64,000 nt of DNA from B10-G9 sp964627755. Its GTDB lineage: Bacteria; Chloroflexota; Anaerolineae; Anaerolineales; UBA11858. How positions within the stretch are numbered: the stretch's first letter is position 1; each line of letters opens with the position of its first letter. The translations under genes were made by a program, and so were the position numbers. A model generated the notes under the pieces. That model worked only from the letters and a program-made list of their open reading frames with translations. It was not told the origin of the DNA and made no database searches. The stretch lies in contig CAZVIH010000066.1 in assembly GCA_964627755.1 (NCBI GenBank), forward strand, positions 41,962 through 105,961, given 5' to 3'. Below, piece after piece: positions 35,138 through 44,058 of this stretch.

Positions 35138-36451
35138 ATGCAGAATAATAAACTCTATCAAAAACTGAAAGACCACACAGCCCACGTGGTGATCCTGGGG
35201 CTGGGCTATGTAGGTTTGCCCCTCGCAACGGTTCTGGCAGATGCTGGCTACCGGGTGACAGGTGTGGATCTGGATGGCGAAAAAGTTAACCTGATCAATC
35301 AAGGCATCAGTTATATTGATGATGTAAAAACCAGCCTTGTCAAAACACTAGTCGACGGAAAAAAGCTGCAAGCTACCACGGACTTCTCTGTTGTCGCTGA
35401 AGCGGACGCAGTAAGTATCTGTGTGCCAACTCCGCTCCGAAAGACCAGAGACCCAGACCTTTCGTATATCGTGGCTGTTTCTGAATCGATAGTCGATTAT
35501 GTCCACCCGGATATGGTTGTTGTACTTGAATCTACGACCTATCCTGGAACAACCAGGGAATTATTATTGCCAATGCTGATCGAGAAAAGCGGATTGGTAG
35601 TAGGTGAAAATTTCTTCCTGGCTTTTTCTCCTGAGAGGGTGGATCCGGGTCGAGAGGACTGGACTACTATAAATACGCCCAAGGTGGTAGGCGGAATCAC
35701 ACCTGCCTGTACTGAAATGGCTTCTGTTTATTATGAAGGAGCTATGGAAAATGTTGTCCGGGTGACCACGACGGAAGTGGCAGAAATGACCAAACTGCTT
35801 GAGAATACTTTCCGAATGGTGAATATTGGGCTGGTCAATGAAATGGCGATCATGTGTGACCGGATGGGCATTAATGTCTGGGAAGTGATCGACGCTGCGG
35901 CCACCAAACCGTTTGGTTTTATGAAATTCACCCCGGGTCCAGGACTGGGAGGCCATTGCATTCCGATCGATCCTCTGTTCCTGTCCTGGAAACTAAAATC
36001 GCTGAACTACACAGCCAGGTTCATCGATCTTGCTTCAGAAATTAACATTGGGATGCCCCGTTATGTGGTTGGCAAGGTTCAGGATGCACTGAATAAACAA
36101 CATAAGGCCATTAATGACAGCAAGGTCCTGGTACTGGGGGCTGCCTATAAACCGGATATCGACGATGTCCGAGAATCCCCAGCGTTGGATGTGATTGGAT
36201 TGCTGCAGCAAAGCGGCGCGGAAGTCTCTTATCATGATCCGTTCATCCCGGAACTGCACCATGAAAATGTTGATCTTTCCAGTGTTCCGGATTTGATCAA
36301 GGCAGTAGAGAGCGTTGATTGTGTTGTGATCATCACTAACCACAGCCAATATGACTATAAGACGATCTATAAAAAAGCTAAAAGTGTCATGGATGCACGC
36401 AATGCGCTAGGAAATATTGCCAGGGATGATCCAAAAGTAACGGGTTTATGA
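35138..36451 (+). CDS. nucleotide-sugar 6-dehydrogenase (UDP-GlcNAc/ManNAc type)
   Basis: 437 aa from the ATG at 35138, which has AAAAAGGA upstream. A TTG at 35105 and an ATG at 35114 lack ribosome-binding sites. The NAD fold is HVVILGLGYVGLPLATVLAD, the middle domain has ETTYPGTTRELLLP-like sequence, and the catalytic Cys is in GLGGHCIPIDPLFLSWK, as in WecC/WbpA. The C-terminal domain has VLGAAYKPDIDDVRESPA. It oxidises C6 of a UDP-sugar twice to a uronic acid. It is the first gene of the polysaccharide locus, and the epimerase follows after 23 bases. Confidence 0.9.
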   Translation: MQNNKLYQKLKDHTAHVVILGLGYVGLPLATVLADAGYRVTGVDLDGEKVNLINQGISYIDDVKTSLVKTLVDGKKLQATTDFSVVAEADAVSICVPTPLRKTRDPDLSYIVAVSESIVDYVHPDMVVVLESTTYPGTTRELLLPMLIEKSGLVVGENFFLAFSPERVDPGREDWTTINTPKVVGGITPACTEMASVYYEGAMENVVRVTTTEVAEMTKLLENTFRMVNIGLVNEMAIMCDRMGINVWEVIDAAATKPFGFMKFTPGPGLGGHCIPIDPLFLSWKLKSLNYTARFIDLASEINIGMPRYVVGKVQDALNKQHKAINDSKVLVLGAAYKPDIDDVRESPALDVIGLLQQSGAEVSYHDPFIPELHHENVDLSSVPDLIKAVESVDCVVIITNHSQYDYKTIYKKAKSVMDARNALGNIARDDPKVTGL

Positions 36452-36474
36452 TTTCAAGATTTCAGGAAGGATAA

Positions 36475-37452
36475 ATGGATAGATATCTAGTGACAGGTGC
36501 TGCTGGATTTATTGCATCTGTAGTATCTCAAAAATTGCTTGAAAGTGGCGCAGAAGTGGTAGGCATTGATAATATGAATCATGCCTATGATGTGCGTATG
36601 AAAGAGTACCGTTTGGCTAAATTGAAGAAGAACCCCGGTTTTTCTTTTCTGGAACTGGATGTCAGCGACCGTTCACTTCTAGATAATGACAAGCTCCTTG
36701 GAAAGAACTTTAAAGCAGTGATTAACCTGGCAGCCCGGGCAGGTGTGCGTGACAGCCTTGAGGACCCCTGGGTATATCTGGAGACTAATGCAACCGGTAC
36801 TTTAAACCTGCTGGAATTATGTAAAAAAGAAGGCATAGGAAAATTTTTACTCGCTTCAACGTCCAGTATTTACGGGAATAACGCTCCCTTGCCAACCCCA
36901 GAAACAGCTGAGAGTAATAAACCACTTCAGGCATATGCTGCCTCGAAGGGTGCTGCCGAGGTAATGGCCCATGCATACCATTATCTTTATGGTATTGATG
37001 TTTCAGTGGTTCGTTATTTTACAGTCTATGGGCCTGCAGGAAGGCCGGATATGGTTATGTTCAGGTTCATTAAATGGATTGCTCAAGAAATGCCTGTACA
37101 TTTGAATGGTTCTGGAGAACAATCTCGGGGATTTACTTATGTTGAAGATATTGCCCGGGGGACGATAGCAGCATTAGAACCGGTTGGTTATGAAATCATT
37201 AATCTGGGTGGGCACGAGGTGATCTCTATCAATGAATTGATAGCTATCCTGGAAAACTTAATTGGAAAACAAGCAGATATAAAATACCATCCCCAACATC
37301 CGGCAGACATGATGACCAATCATGCTGATGTGAACAAAGCCAGAGATTTACTGAAGTGGAATCCGAAAGTTCCTTTACGTGAAGGAATTGAAAAAACTGT
37401 TCAGTGGTATCTTAATGAACAAATATGGGCAAAGGATATCAATACGGAATAA
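36475..37452 (+). CDS. NAD-dependent sugar epimerase, uronate epimerase-like
   Basis: 325 aa, extended SDR fold. The cofactor loop is TGAAGFIASVVSQKL, in which the usual third Gly is Ala. The catalytic set is STSSIYGN and YAASKGAAE (Tyr-xxx-Lys). The pattern NMNHAYDVRMKEYRL is reminiscent of UDP-glucuronate 4-epimerases. Together with the dehydrogenase just upstream it would supply a UDP-uronic acid and its C4 epimer. GGAAGGAT precedes the ATG. The substrate is inferred from context. Confidence 0.85.
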   Translation: MDRYLVTGAAGFIASVVSQKLLESGAEVVGIDNMNHAYDVRMKEYRLAKLKKNPGFSFLELDVSDRSLLDNDKLLGKNFKAVINLAARAGVRDSLEDPWVYLETNATGTLNLLELCKKEGIGKFLLASTSSIYGNNAPLPTPETAESNKPLQAYAASKGAAEVMAHAYHYLYGIDVSVVRYFTVYGPAGRPDMVMFRFIKWIAQEMPVHLNGSGEQSRGFTYVEDIARGTIAALEPVGYEIINLGGHEVISINELIAILENLIGKQADIKYHPQHPADMMTNHADVNKARDLLKWNPKVPLREGIEKTVQWYLNEQIWAKDINTE

Positions 37453-37794
37453 TAAGCAGAGACTTTGGTAGCTTGCAATTAGGTTTTTCCCAGATTAGAC
37501 ATATCGGAATATTCGATGTCAACCGGTAAAGATCTGCTCAAGGAAGCTTATTCTAATCACAGGGGATTCACACAGCTTATTACTTTGGACCAAGTTATTC
37601 TATTTTATTCATCAGCTAAAAGCTAGTCAGGTTCATCAATTTACCAATGTACCCCCGTTTGATTGTCGTATCTGGCGAATAGATATATCGAAAATCCGAG
37701 TATCAAAATTGGATAATTACTGTCAAGAAAATGGATTAGACCATCATCTGAAACCAATTCAACTCAGTAAAAACAGCTATTTCATTTATTTGTT
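37453..37794 (+). other. AT-rich gap, possible decayed gene
   Basis: 342 bases between the epimerase and the membrane glycosyltransferase. One plus-strand frame stays open for 103 codons (37499-37807) and reads protein-like (for example VPPFDCRIWRIDISKIRVSK). It has no ATG at its beginning and runs a few codons into the next gene. A second frame begins with ATG at 37516 but ends after 36 codons. I recognise no family. This may be a remnant or non-coding DNA. Confidence 0.35.
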
Positions 37795-39804
37795 ATGTTT
37801 CTTATCCTGATCAACTATTTAATCATCCTAATATTCATGTATCTAATTTTTAATCATGGTTTAAGGGAATCCATGATCCGATCTTATATATTAATATTAG
37901 GTTTTGTCGTAGGTTTAACAGAAATTTTATCTCTTGTAAACCAAATAACCAGGCCAGCAATCTTGATATCCTGGTTCCTTCTTGATTTAATCCTTTTAGT
38001 ACTTCTCGTTATAATCTGGTGGAAAAGGAAAACCGGAGTCCTTGTAGCAATAAATGATCGTTTTTCAAAAGAAACTCGACCTTATTCCTCTTCCGAAATT
38101 GTAATTTTGATTTGTATAGGTTTGATTCTCTTTACAACTCTCATTATTGCAATCTATTCCCCTCCCAATAATTTTGATTCTATGACCTATCATATGGCCA
38201 GGATATCAAATTGGATTCAGAATCAGAATATAAACTATTATGCGACCTCTATTCCCAGGCAGAATTATTCCAATCCGCTAGCTGAGTATGTGATTTTGCA
38301 TCTTCAGATTACGAGCCAAACTGATATATTTGCCAATCTTGTTCAGTGGTCTGGCTTTGTCTTAGTAATTCTTCTGGTAACCAAGATTGCCGATTTTTTT
38401 CAGGTCTCCCGAAGAGGGCAGCTGCTTTCTGCGTTATTCGCTGCTACGATGCCAATGGCTATTCTTCAAAGCTCTAGTACTCAGAACGATCTGATCACTG
38501 GCCTGGGGTGTTTGAGTTTTGCGTATTTTCTGTTAGTAACAATTCAGGAGAAATCTTGGAAAATGGCTCTATATTCAGGATTATCTCTTGGAATCGCCCT
38601 CCTGACCAAAGGTACGGCTTATATCTATTGTGCTGCCATCGGTCTTGTAATCGGTTTTTCGGGTTTATTCATTAATACTTGGAAGCAAAATATTTCCCTC
38701 ACCAAAAAACTTGTCTCAATTGTTGTTCTCGCATTGCTGTTTAATTCAGGTGTTTATTACAGGAATATAGATCTGTATTCCAAACCATTGTCAACAGGAA
38801 CTGACAGGATTACTTCGGATGAAGTTTCGTTTCGGGGATTATATACAAATTTGATCCGGAATGGAACTTATCAATTAGCTTTACCATTTCCAGAGCTTAA
38901 CAGACAAATGACCCGGATAGTGGCAGGGCTCCTTGGAGAGAAAAACTTTAGTCCTGATTTAACTTTTCCAAACACTGATTTTGAGATCAAGTTCCTAATC
39001 AATGAAGACGAATCAGGAAATTTATTGCATTTTGTATTCTTGTTGCTGGGTCTCCTGATTTATCCCTGGATTAAGGATTCAAAGAGGAATAATCTGTCTG
39101 CGTACCTGATCTCCATATTATTTTCTGCAGTTCTATTCTCGCTGTTTATTAAATGGCAGCCATGGGGAAGCAGGTTGCACTTACCGCTTTTTTTCATGGG
39201 AGCACCCTTGATAGGTTATCTTTATGACAAAGTTCGAGGGCCAAAATTTATTAATTTCCTGATTGTGTTAAGCATGGTTTTCTGGAGCATTCCTTATTTG
39301 ACACTAAATACGACAAGACCCTTAGTTCCTCTTTTTAGCCGGTCCTCCTCCCTGCGGAATTATAGTATTAAAAGTTTTTTTTCAGATCGACCTGATCTAT
39401 ATAATGAGTATTCTGAGATTATCGCTCCACTTTACAAGGATGTATCTGTACTTCGAACGGACAGGAGTCAGCAATACTTTTCCAGTTATTCCTCAATATA
39501 TCAAGACTACTCAGTTGTTATGAATGTGGTAAATCAATTAGATGAAAAGGTCATTGGGCTAGAATTGGGAAATAATGATTGGGAGTATCCGATCTGGGTT
39601 TTTGCGGGAAATAATGCGATCAGGAGATCTCCAGTATTTGTCCATGTAGGAGTTGAAAATATCACTAAAGATTTGGAACCGCGCTTTGTTAATTTGCCGG
39701 ATTTTGTGATCTCTTCGAAGGGGGACTTCTCCAATTTTATTGTGGAAAGGAATTATAAAGTTATCGTTGATACGCCAACACTGGATCTGCTTGGATTTAG
39801 GTGA
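37795..39804 (+). CDS. polytopic membrane glycosyltransferase, GT39/ArnT-like
   Basis: 669 aa with about a dozen hydrophobic segments in the first 530 residues and a soluble C-terminal part of about 140 residues. The loop after the third TM helix (YSPPNNFDSMTYHMARISNW) has the acidic/His pattern of GT-C enzymes that use lipid-phosphate-linked sugars. TM segments include VLVILLVTKIADF and IGYLYDKV-flanked helices. It probably adds a sugar on the outer face of the membrane. No strong ribosome-binding site is visible. The gene is AT-richer than its upstream neighbours. Confidence 0.75.
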   Translation: MFLILINYLIILIFMYLIFNHGLRESMIRSYILILGFVVGLTEILSLVNQITRPAILISWFLLDLILLVLLVIIWWKRKTGVLVAINDRFSKETRPYSSSEIVILICIGLILFTTLIIAIYSPPNNFDSMTYHMARISNWIQNQNINYYATSIPRQNYSNPLAEYVILHLQITSQTDIFANLVQWSGFVLVILLVTKIADFFQVSRRGQLLSALFAATMPMAILQSSSTQNDLITGLGCLSFAYFLLVTIQEKSWKMALYSGLSLGIALLTKGTAYIYCAAIGLVIGFSGLFINTWKQNISLTKKLVSIVVLALLFNSGVYYRNIDLYSKPLSTGTDRITSDEVSFRGLYTNLIRNGTYQLALPFPELNRQMTRIVAGLLGEKNFSPDLTFPNTDFEIKFLINEDESGNLLHFVFLLLGLLIYPWIKDSKRNNLSAYLISILFSAVLFSLFIKWQPWGSRLHLPLFFMGAPLIGYLYDKVRGPKFINFLIVLSMVFWSIPYLTLNTTRPLVPLFSRSSSLRNYSIKSFFSDRPDLYNEYSEIIAPLYKDVSVLRTDRSQQYFSSYSSIYQDYSVVMNVVNQLDEKVIGLELGNNDWEYPIWVFAGNNAIRRSPVFVHVGVENITKDLEPRFVNLPDFVISSKGDFSNFIVERNYKVIVDTPTLDLLGFR

Positions 39805-39831
39805 TTAAAAATTTCATCTACCGGGAATAAC

Positions 39832-39884
39832 TTGACAAACAGAGAAAGTATTTTATAATTCAACAGCTGAATTATAAAATACTT
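39832..39884 (+). promoter_or_regulatory. promoter with 17-5-17 palindrome over the -10 box (site 1)
   Basis: TTGACA (39832-39837), 16-base spacer, TATAAT (39854-39859). The -10 box lies inside a perfect inverted repeat: AAGTATTTTATAATTCA (39846-39862), loop ACAGC, and the exact reverse complement at 39868-39884. The inner nine bases, TATAATTCA-N5-TGAATTATA, recur at 56865-56887 in front of the winged-helix regulator gene, with the same distance to the -35 box. It reads toward the 3' end of the next, oppositely oriented gene. Confidence 0.75.
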
Positions 39885-39904
39885 ATATTTTGGGTGGAGC
39901 TTGA

Positions 39905-40798
39905 TTAGATCTGAATATAACTGAGGAAAGCAAAACCCCCATAACGGGTTAAACCCCCAACATCGGGTAGCGTATAGTGTTTTTTAATCAGTTCCTTCGC
40001 CTGATGTGCTTCCTCAATGTCGATTGGTTCGGTATAAGATTTTCCGTTCCAAACCCAGGAGATTTCAGATTTATCGATTCCTTCGCCAGCATAAAGCATC
40101 GCAGCTGTCGGGATTCCAGGAACATGACTGAAAATTTTATAAGCTGGGGGATTGTCATCAAATAATATATGTTTAAATCCTTTGGAGTGGGCCTCGATCA
40201 ATCGTTGGGCATGGTTCACGTGGCAGTCAAAAAATATCAATGCCCTGTCAGGATCAAAGGAAGGAAACGAAAATGTTTGCCAATCCTGCTGGAACATCTG
40301 GGTATCAAGATTAGTGTATTCCAGTTTATTGAGGCTGATATCAAATCCATATTTATCGGCGTCCGGGCAGGCTTTTGATAATAACCAGGAGGTATGTCCT
40401 TTCCAAACTCCGCTTTCGACGATCAGCTCTGGATCAAGGACTCTGGCGATAGTATATAGCCAAAAGGCATTATGGAAACCGCTGCCGTGCGTGTTGTCGG
40501 TTTTTTCGCGAGAAGTATAGACCCTGAAGAAATCATCAACAATATCCTTTGAGCTGTTTTTTGTGATTTGTGGAAAATAATTAAATGCTCTTACTTCATC
40601 AACGACATTAGCTAACTCAGTTACCAGGCGATCCTTATATTCCTGATCGACCATGTATGAATAGACAGGGTCGTGAACATATTTCATTTTCAGATCAGGT
40701 TTATCCTTTTTTGGAGGAATATTCTTCACCAAGTGGATTTGAATGCCCAGTACATTATTTAAAAATGATTTAATCAGTTCTTTTATTTTGGATTTCAT
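39905..40798 (-). CDS. class I SAM-methyltransferase-like / cephalosporin-hydroxylase-like protein
   Basis: 297 aa. The Rossmann core is LIVESGVWKGHTSWLLSKA (E-x-G-x-W-x-G-x-T as motif I), then YGFDISLNKLEY, RALIFFDCHVNHAQRL and HILFDDNPPAY. This resembles methyltransferases and cephalosporin-hydroxylase-like proteins that modify sugars in polysaccharide loci. It is the only minus-strand gene between 31 and 48 kb. It separates the palindromic promoter at 39832 from the wzm gene, which suggests an inverted insertion. The substrate is unknown. Confidence 0.65.
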   Translation of the reverse strand: MKSKIKELIKSFLNNVLGIQIHLVKNIPPKKDKPDLKMKYVHDPVYSYMVDQEYKDRLVTELANVVDEVRAFNYFPQITKNSSKDIVDDFFRVYTSREKTDNTHGSGFHNAFWLYTIARVLDPELIVESGVWKGHTSWLLSKACPDADKYGFDISLNKLEYTNLDTQMFQQDWQTFSFPSFDPDRALIFFDCHVNHAQRLIEAHSKGFKHILFDDNPPAYKIFSHVPGIPTAAMLYAGEGIDKSEISWVWNGKSYTEPIDIEEAHQAKELIKKHYTLPDVGGLTRYGGFAFLSYIQI

Positions 40799-40938
40799 AG
40801 TATCATTTCTCGCAATTGTGAGTATATTTAGGAATAAATTATTAGCATAATATCAGAAAATTCGCTTGAACCATTTTACCAGTTCTCAACGTAAGCTAGT
40901 AGACGTTGAACCTCATTGCACCAGGTGTCAGGAAAACT

Positions 40939-41781
40939 ATGGCAAATATACAGACTGAAATAAATAGTATAGTTATCGATCCCCTGGACAAGAGGAAACG
41001 GGTCATTAACTGGAATGAGCTTTGGCAGTACAAAGACCTTTTCTTCTTTCTTGTTTGGAGGGATATTAAGACCCGCTATGCCCAATCTATCCTTGGTGTG
41101 GGATGGGCGATCATTCAGCCGGTCTTTTCGATGATCGTTTTTACAATTGTATTTGGTAATCTTGCCAAGGTTAACTCTGAAGGTGTCCCTTATGCGATCT
41201 TTAGTTACACTGCTTTAGTCCCCTGGACCTTTTTTTCAACATCCCTGACCAGCGCCAGTGGCAGTTTGATCGGCTCCAAGAACCTGATTACAAAAGTCTA
41301 TTTTCCACGATTGATCATTCCAATCTCCCCTGTCCTGGGCAAGATGATTGATTTTGGAATATCTTCCCTGATCTTGCTTGGCATGATGATCTGGTTTGGA
41401 GTTAAACCTACCATCTGGGCATTAATGGTGCCGGTCTTCATCATTTTGATGATGTTAACAGCTGCCGGTGTGGGAATGTGGCTTACTGCTTTATCCATTC
41501 AATACCGGGATATCCAGTATGGTTCTAATTTCTTTGTGCAGCTGTTAATGTATGCCTCACCAGTTATTTATGCTACTAGTATCATTCCCGAAAAATACCA
41601 GATTTTGTATGCTTTGAATCCAATGGTTGGTGTAATCGAAGGATTCAGGGCTGCTTTATTGGGGACTAGGGCGATGCCCTGGGATTTACTCGGTGTAGGA
41701 TCACTAATGGCTGTGGCATTTTTCCTTAGCGGCGCTTTATATTTCCGCGCCATGGAACGTTATTTTGCTGATGTTGCTTAA
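40939..41781 (+). CDS. wzm: ABC-2 polysaccharide export permease
   Basis: 280 aa from the ATG at 40939 (AGGA upstream). A TTG at 40906 is less likely. A cytoplasmic N-terminal helix (NWNELWQYKDLFFFLVWRD) and six TM helices match the Wzm/TagG/RfbA-export family, including the first TM motif YAQSILGVGWAIIQPVFSM. It forms the channel for a finished lipid-linked glycan together with the ATPase encoded next. A possible own promoter (TTGTGA at 40816, 17 bases, TTATTA at 40839) lies upstream. Confidence 0.92.
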   Translation: MANIQTEINSIVIDPLDKRKRVINWNELWQYKDLFFFLVWRDIKTRYAQSILGVGWAIIQPVFSMIVFTIVFGNLAKVNSEGVPYAIFSYTALVPWTFFSTSLTSASGSLIGSKNLITKVYFPRLIIPISPVLGKMIDFGISSLILLGMMIWFGVKPTIWALMVPVFIILMMLTAAGVGMWLTALSIQYRDIQYGSNFFVQLLMYASPVIYATSIIPEKYQILYALNPMVGVIEGFRAALLGTRAMPWDLLGVGSLMAVAFFLSGALYFRAMERYFADVA

Positions 41782-41822
41782 AGGTGAATTGATTAAATAA
41801 AAACTTAATTTGAGAGTTTTAT

Positions 41823-43124
41823 ATGGCTGAGAACGCAATCATAGTTGAGAATTTATCCAAACGATACCGGATCGGTTTTGAAAAACAGGCTCGGGATACA
41901 CTCGCGGAGGTAGTATCAGACTGGATAACCAGTCCGATCAGGAATTATCTTCGACTCAGGAACCTAACCAAGTTCGAGGGGCAAGAACAGGAAATCCAGG
42001 ATGTTGAGGATATCATCTGGGCATTAAGGGATGTTTCCTTTGAGATCAAACCTGGAGAGGTTATTGGTGTGATCGGTAAAAATGGTGCTGGTAAAAGCAC
42101 ACTACTGAAAATTTTGAGCCGGATCACCTACCCGACCCATGGATCTGTTATGCTTAATGGTCGAGTATCAAGCTTGCTGGAGGTTGGCACAGGATTTCAT
42201 CCTGAACTAACCGGGCGAGATAATATATATCTAAATGGCACTATCCTGGGGATGACTCGCGTGGAGATCAACCGGAAATTTGATGAGATCGTAGAATTTT
42301 CTGGTATCAGTAAGTTTATCGATACTCCAGTGAAATTTTATTCAAGCGGGATGGGTGTTAGGTTAGCTTTCTCCGTCGCGGCTCATCTTGAACCAGAGAT
42401 TTTGTTAATTGATGAGGTTCTTTCAGTCGGTGATGCAGCGTTCCAGAAGAGATCTCTCGGAAAAATGGAAGAAGTGTCAAAACAGGGGCGAACAGTTCTT
42501 TTTGTTAGCCATAATATGGGAGCTGTCCGAGCCCTGTGTACCCGGGGTTTATTGTTAGAAGAGGGTGCTTTGACGCTGGATGATGATGTAGATGTGGTTA
42601 TAAATTCTTATCTATCCAGTAAAGATGTGTCTACAGCTGGCCGATTAGATTGGTCTGAAGCAGATGCACCTCAAGATAAAGAACTAATTCTCTTTGGAAT
42701 CGAAATGGTATCTGCTGCAGGTGAAGTGAAAACTACCTTCCAGATTGATGAGCCATTTGAAATCCAAATTCATTATCAAATTATTGAGGAAGTAAAAAAT
42801 CTAAGATTGTACTTGAGATTTAAGACAACTCTGGGCGAAACTGTATTCGCCACCTACGAAGATTCTCAAATCCAGCAAGGATTTAACCGACCCCCAGGTC
42901 ACTATACAGCGACTTGTAAAATTCCGGCCAATATTCTTAATAATTTAACATATCGAATTTATATTGGTTTTGATTCGCCAGGTCATAAAGTGCTCATCCC
43001 GGGTAAGGAATATTTAGCAGTAGATATTGTGGATACTTCCGATGGCTACCGTTATGCGAGAGGTGCATTTGATGGCCCAATCCGCCCCGTAGTAAATTGG
43101 GAAGTTGAGGAAACCATCTTATGA
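41823..43124 (+). CDS. wzt: polysaccharide export ATPase with C-terminal glycan-binding domain
   Basis: 433 aa. NBD: Walker A GVIGKNGAGKSTLLKIL, signature YSSGMGVRLAFSVA, Walker B ILLIDEVLSVGD, switch FVSHNMGAV. An extended A-loop region with a long insertion (residues 20-65) precedes it. From about residue 280 a beta-sandwich domain follows (PFEIQIHYQIIEEVKNLRLY), the Wzt C-terminal domain that recognises the terminal modification of the glycan. Export is therefore probably coupled to a chain cap such as a formyl, methyl or sulfate group. That coupling is inferred. Confidence 0.92.
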   Translation: MAENAIIVENLSKRYRIGFEKQARDTLAEVVSDWITSPIRNYLRLRNLTKFEGQEQEIQDVEDIIWALRDVSFEIKPGEVIGVIGKNGAGKSTLLKILSRITYPTHGSVMLNGRVSSLLEVGTGFHPELTGRDNIYLNGTILGMTRVEINRKFDEIVEFSGISKFIDTPVKFYSSGMGVRLAFSVAAHLEPEILLIDEVLSVGDAAFQKRSLGKMEEVSKQGRTVLFVSHNMGAVRALCTRGLLLEEGALTLDDDVDVVINSYLSSKDVSTAGRLDWSEADAPQDKELILFGIEMVSAAGEVKTTFQIDEPFEIQIHYQIIEEVKNLRLYLRFKTTLGETVFATYEDSQIQQGFNRPPGHYTATCKIPANILNNLTYRIYIGFDSPGHKVLIPGKEYLAVDIVDTSDGYRYARGAFDGPIRPVVNWEVEETIL

Positions 43125-43148
43125 GTTTAGAATAGGGGTCTGGAAAAC

Positions 43149-44036
43149 ATGAAAGTTGTTTATTTTTCGAAAGGAATTCGCGGTAGTCTCTGCTTGGAAC
43201 GTATTCTGGAGGAAGGATATCCAGTCAGCGCTGTAATTGGGGTTGCTCCTGAGGATCAGTTAGAGCAACTGAGTAAAGAAAATAACTTTCCAATCTTTTA
43301 TCCTGAGAAAATTAATACTAAGGAAGTCATCAACCATCTTAAAAGTTTTCAACCAGATCTATTTATCCTGTGTGGTTATAACAAAATCCTGAAAATGCCT
43401 GTGATCGAGATTCCACTACTGGGAACGATCAACCTCCATGGCGGAAAACTTCCGGAGTACCGCGGCGCGGCGCCGATCAACTGGCAGATTATTAATGGTG
43501 AAACCAGTGGAGGCTGCTCGATCATCTACGTGGATGAAGGGATCGATACCGGCGATATCATAGCACAGGAGATCTACTCCATTAAACCAGATGATACGCA
43601 TGCCAGCATACTAGAAAAAACACTGGAGATCTTCCCTCGACTGCTGGTGCAGGTTTTAGAGCAGATTGAGAGCGGGACAACCCAGGTTCATAAACAGGAT
43701 CCTTTGGCGGGCAGTTATTACAGCCGCCGCTATCCCAGGGACAGCAGGATAGATTGGACCCGAATGACGGACATACAGGTCCATAATCTAGTACGGGGTA
43801 TGCACGGTCCCTACCCGGCCGCATTTACTTATCGGAATGATACCAAAGTGGAAATCGATCGGACCGAATTATTGGAAGAAACGATTACTGGTATTCCAGG
43901 CAGGGTGCCCCAAAAGCGCGGCAGACAAGTGGTTGTACTTGCCAAGAACAGAGGACTAGTCATTATAGAAATCACAGTAGATGGAGAAAAACTGGACCCT
44001 TCGTCTTTCTTTAAGATCGGGGACGATTTAAGATAA
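43149..44036 (+). CDS. formyltransferase, nucleotide-sugar N-formyltransferase-like
   Basis: 295 aa. It has the formyl-tetrahydrofolate transferase fold: IPLLGTINLHGGKLPEYRG holds the active Asn and His, and DEGIDTGDIIAQE holds the active Asp. A C-terminal domain follows that differs from Fmt (methionyl-tRNA). The genes after it encode a sugar epimerase and a DegT aminotransferase, so it most likely formylates an amino sugar on a nucleotide carrier. Which sugar cannot be decided. Confidence 0.82.
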   Translation: MKVVYFSKGIRGSLCLERILEEGYPVSAVIGVAPEDQLEQLSKENNFPIFYPEKINTKEVINHLKSFQPDLFILCGYNKILKMPVIEIPLLGTINLHGGKLPEYRGAAPINWQIINGETSGGCSIIYVDEGIDTGDIIAQEIYSIKPDDTHASILEKTLEIFPRLLVQVLEQIESGTTQVHKQDPLAGSYYSRRYPRDSRIDWTRMTDIQVHNLVRGMHGPYPAAFTYRNDTKVEIDRTELLEETITGIPGRVPQKRGRQVVVLAKNRGLVIIEITVDGEKLDPSSFFKIGDDLR

Positions 44037-44058
44037 GATTTCTTAGAGGATGGAAAAA

